Shown here piece by piece: positions 62,522 to 64,000 of a stretch of DNA of 64,000 bases; the stretch's first letter is position 1, and each line of letters begins with the position of its first letter. This DNA is from Pseudomonadota bacterium (GTDB lineage: Bacteria > Pseudomonadota > Alphaproteobacteria > Rhodobacterales > Rhodobacteraceae). Under the pieces are notes generated by a model. The model was not told the DNA's origin. It saw nothing but the letters and a program-made list of their open reading frames with translations, and made no database searches. The stretch covers positions 92,645 through 156,644 of the forward strand of contig JAJXZX010000005.1 in assembly GCA_021779835.1 (NCBI GenBank), given 5' to 3'. A program made the translations under genes and the position numbers.

Positions 62522-62902
62522 ATGTCCGATGCGAACGAACGGATCAACTTCAAGGACATGTGCGCCCGTTTCGACGTGACGCCGCGCACCTTGCGTTATT
62601 ACGAGTATATTGAGCTGCTCGCCCCCCTCAAGGATGGCCGCGCGCGCTTTTACGGCCCGCGTGAGGTCGCCCGTATGACGTTGATCCTGCGCGGTCGCCG
62701 CTTTGGCTTCTCGCTGGAGGAAATCCGTCAGTGGTTAGAGCTGTATGGCAAAACCGGCACCAAGCCGCAGATGCAGGTGATGATCGAACTGGCCGATCGT
62801 CAGTTGGCTGTCCTTGCCACGCAAAAGGCAGAGCTAGAGGCGACCATCTCCGACCTGCGCGCACTGCGCAATCAGGTCGCAGAGGGCAACGCGATCGGGT
62901 AA
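62522..62902 (+). CDS. MerR-family transcriptional regulator
   Basis: A 126-residue regulator with the winged helix FKDMCARFDVTPRTLRYYEYI, LARFYGPREVARMTLILRGR and FSLEEIRQWLELYG. The C-terminus is a coiled coil (LADRQLAVLATQKAELEATI) without the cysteine clusters of metal- or redox-sensing MerR proteins. The position upstream of the divergent thioesterase genes suggests it may control acyl-CoA metabolism, like LiuR/PsrA-linked MerR proteins, but this is inferred from place alone. Confidence 0.9.
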   Translation: MSDANERINFKDMCARFDVTPRTLRYYEYIELLAPLKDGRARFYGPREVARMTLILRGRRFGFSLEEIRQWLELYGKTGTKPQMQVMIELADRQLAVLATQKAELEATISDLRALRNQVAEGNAIG

Positions 62903-62908
62903 GTGCGC

Positions 62909-63697
62909 TTACTCCTCGCGCAACACCTTGGCGAAGTTTGCGAAAATCTGGTCGTTCGCAGCAATCACCGCGCCCTTTTCCAGAATGTCATAACCTTCAC
63001 GCACCGGGCCGACCATGCCGCCCGCCTCGCGCACCAGCAAAAGGCCGGCCGCGATGTCCCAGGAATGCAGGTCACGCTCCCAATAGCCGTCATACCGTCC
63101 CGCCGCGACGTAGGCGAGATCCAGCGACGCCGCGCCCCAGCGCCGAACACCGGCGCAAGCGGGCATCAACCGCCCAAGATCCTTCAGCGTCGCCGGCAAC
63201 GAGCCGCGCCCGCCAAACGGCACCCCCGTCGCAAAGATGCATTCGATCATCTTGTTGCGGCCGGAAACGCGCAGACGCTGCTCGTTCATCCAGGCACCGC
63301 TGCCCTTTTCGGCCCAATACATCTCGTCCTTCGCGGCATCGAACACCACGGCCGAGACGATCTCGCCCTTATGCTCCAGCGCGATCGACACTGCCCAATG
63401 CGGTAGCCCGTGCAGAAAGTTCGTGGTGCCGTCCAACGGATCCACGATCCAACGTCGCGTCGGATCTGCACCCTCGACTGCATCGCTTTCCTCGCCAACC
63501 CAGCCATAGGTCGGACGCGCGCCCATCAGATCGTCGCGGATGATCTTTTCCGCCGCGATATCCGCCCTCGAGACGAAATCGCCCGGCCCTTTGGAGGATA
63601 CCTGCAGGTTTTCCACCTCGCGGAAGTCCTTCACCAGTGACCGCCCCGCCTTGCGAGCTGCCTTGATCATCAGATTGAGGTTCGCGCTGCCTTGCAT
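62909..63697 (-). CDS. suhB: Inositol-1-monophosphatase (SuhB-like)
   Basis: A 262-residue Mg2+-dependent phosphatase. The ATG at 63697 has GGAG eight bases ahead; another ATG six bases upstream is too close to it. Motifs are GWVGEESDAVEG, WIVDPLDGTTNFLHG and LHSWDIAAGLLLVREAGG. GTTNF marks the SuhB/IMPase side, in contrast to GTRGY in hisN at 8015. Besides inositol phosphate hydrolysis, SuhB can act in rRNA antitermination. It converges on the MerR gene with six bases between stops. Confidence 0.92.
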   Translation of the reverse strand: MQGSANLNLMIKAARKAGRSLVKDFREVENLQVSSKGPGDFVSRADIAAEKIIRDDLMGARPTYGWVGEESDAVEGADPTRRWIVDPLDGTTNFLHGLPHWAVSIALEHKGEIVSAVVFDAAKDEMYWAEKGSGAWMNEQRLRVSGRNKMIECIFATGVPFGGRGSLPATLKDLGRLMPACAGVRRWGAASLDLAYVAAGRYDGYWERDLHSWDIAAGLLLVREAGGMVGPVREGYDILEKGAVIAANDQIFANFAKVLREE

Positions 63698-63874
63698 GGC
63701 CATGGCTCCAGTGAGGGGGTCGGGCGCGGGGTATAGGCGAGATGCGCCGGGATGGAAAGAGGGAACCCAAGCGCAGCTGGCACACCTGACATGCTGGCTG
63801 CCCCCGCACCATCCGCCCACGGCCGTCTAACACCCTATCCTTACGGCTTTTTGCGCCTGTTCCCAGATGTCCCC

Positions 63875-64000
63875 GGCGTTGTTGCACAACTCTGATCGTG
63901 GCCGATTCACATTGTGAATCCAGTCGGTTAGACAGGCCGCATGAGCAAGCCATCACCCGCCCGCTACCGCACCACGAACTGGTCCAGCTACACCGCCTCA
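63875..64000 (+). mobile_element. Left end of an IS5-type insertion sequence (cut by window edge)
   Basis: GGCGTTGTTGCACAA at 63875-63889 is the terminal inverted repeat type of many IS5-family elements. Inside it, GATTCACATTGTGAATC (63904-63920) is a near-perfect palindrome where a transposase promoter or binding site would lie. The transposase begins at 63941. The right end and target duplication are outside the window. Confidence 0.82.
63941..64000 (+). CDS. IS5-family transposase, N-terminal 20 codons
   Basis: The visible residues, MSKPSPARYRTTNWSSYTAS, match the usual start of IS5-type transposases of Rhodobacteraceae (MSKPxPxxYRTTNWxxYN). The DDE catalytic residues are beyond the window, so whether the element is intact is unknown. 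Confidence 0.82.
   Translation, partial: MSKPSPARYRTTNWSSYTAS

Noticed and set aside
1..64000. CRISPR array, prophage or secretion-system genes
   Set aside because: No regularly spaced repeats, phage structural genes or secretion ATPases were seen anywhere in the window.

Overview
The window looks like chromosomal DNA of an alphaproteobacterium of the Rhodobacteraceae (Rhodobacter/Roseobacter group). The basis is high G+C by eye, an alpha-type RNase P RNA, an opgG-opgI-opgH gene order like that described in Rhodobacter sphaeroides, a DUF1127 peptide, GatCA, and many four-base start/stop overlaps. No genus can be named from the sequence alone. Most of the window is ordinary core genome. There is one small accessory patch beside a tRNA-Gly gene, and an IS5-type insertion sequence begins at the right edge.

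Layout. 1-9.3 kb: a truncated SLC13/TrkA-C permease, a YmdB-type phosphoesterase, 5-formyl-THF cyclo-ligase overlapping mgtE, then guanine deaminase, a DUF2161 PD-(D/E)XK-like protein and an 8-oxoguanine-deaminase-like enzyme, followed by hisN and a PraR-like XRE regulator. 9.6-18.8 kb: quinone oxidoreductase, LysR regulator with a palindromic operator, DUF1127, Bax-inhibitor-1 protein, rpmG, a TerB/DUF533 protein, rnpB, a peptidoglycan amidase, an Excalibur lipoprotein, gatA-gatC and a UPF0173 hydrolase. 19-26.2 kb: tadA, rluB and a six-gene membrane-stress/toxic-anion cluster. 26.3-31.1 kb: purC, a PfkB sugar kinase, dtd, and a PepSY/response regulator/histidine kinase operon flanked by matching direct repeats.

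31.3-36.8 kb (minus strand): a TetR-controlled HlyD/ABC exporter followed by a soft-metal P-type ATPase. 37-40.8 kb: the opgGIH operon for osmoregulated periplasmic glucans. 40.9-51.2 kb: two complete MFP-RND efflux pairs without an outer-membrane channel, separated by a DHA2-type MFS exporter. 51.4-55.4 kb: an acyl-CoA ligase and an MsbA-like ABC exporter. 55.4-56.5 kb: a lone HEPN-like ORF next to tRNA-Gly. 56.6-64 kb: a periplasmic metallophosphatase with altered metal ligands, YbjQ and DUF952 proteins, pyrD, a MATE exporter whose 3' end overlaps pyrD, two PaaI thioesterases, a MerR regulator, a SuhB-like phosphatase and the IS5-type element.

The most unusual block is 20.8-26.2 kb: a 27-residue membrane peptide, XpaC, TelA, DUF2927, an SPFH/YdjI protein with a GYF_2 tail, and a double-zinc-ribbon membrane protein resembling YdjG. 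It joins parts of the Bacillus tellurite-type and PspA/YdjGHI membrane-stress systems in one apparent operon without PspA. Other points worth checking are the paired CGTCAGC repeats before and after the two-component operon, the structured gap behind it, the HEPN-like ORF, and a dispersed intergenic repeat present in at least four places.
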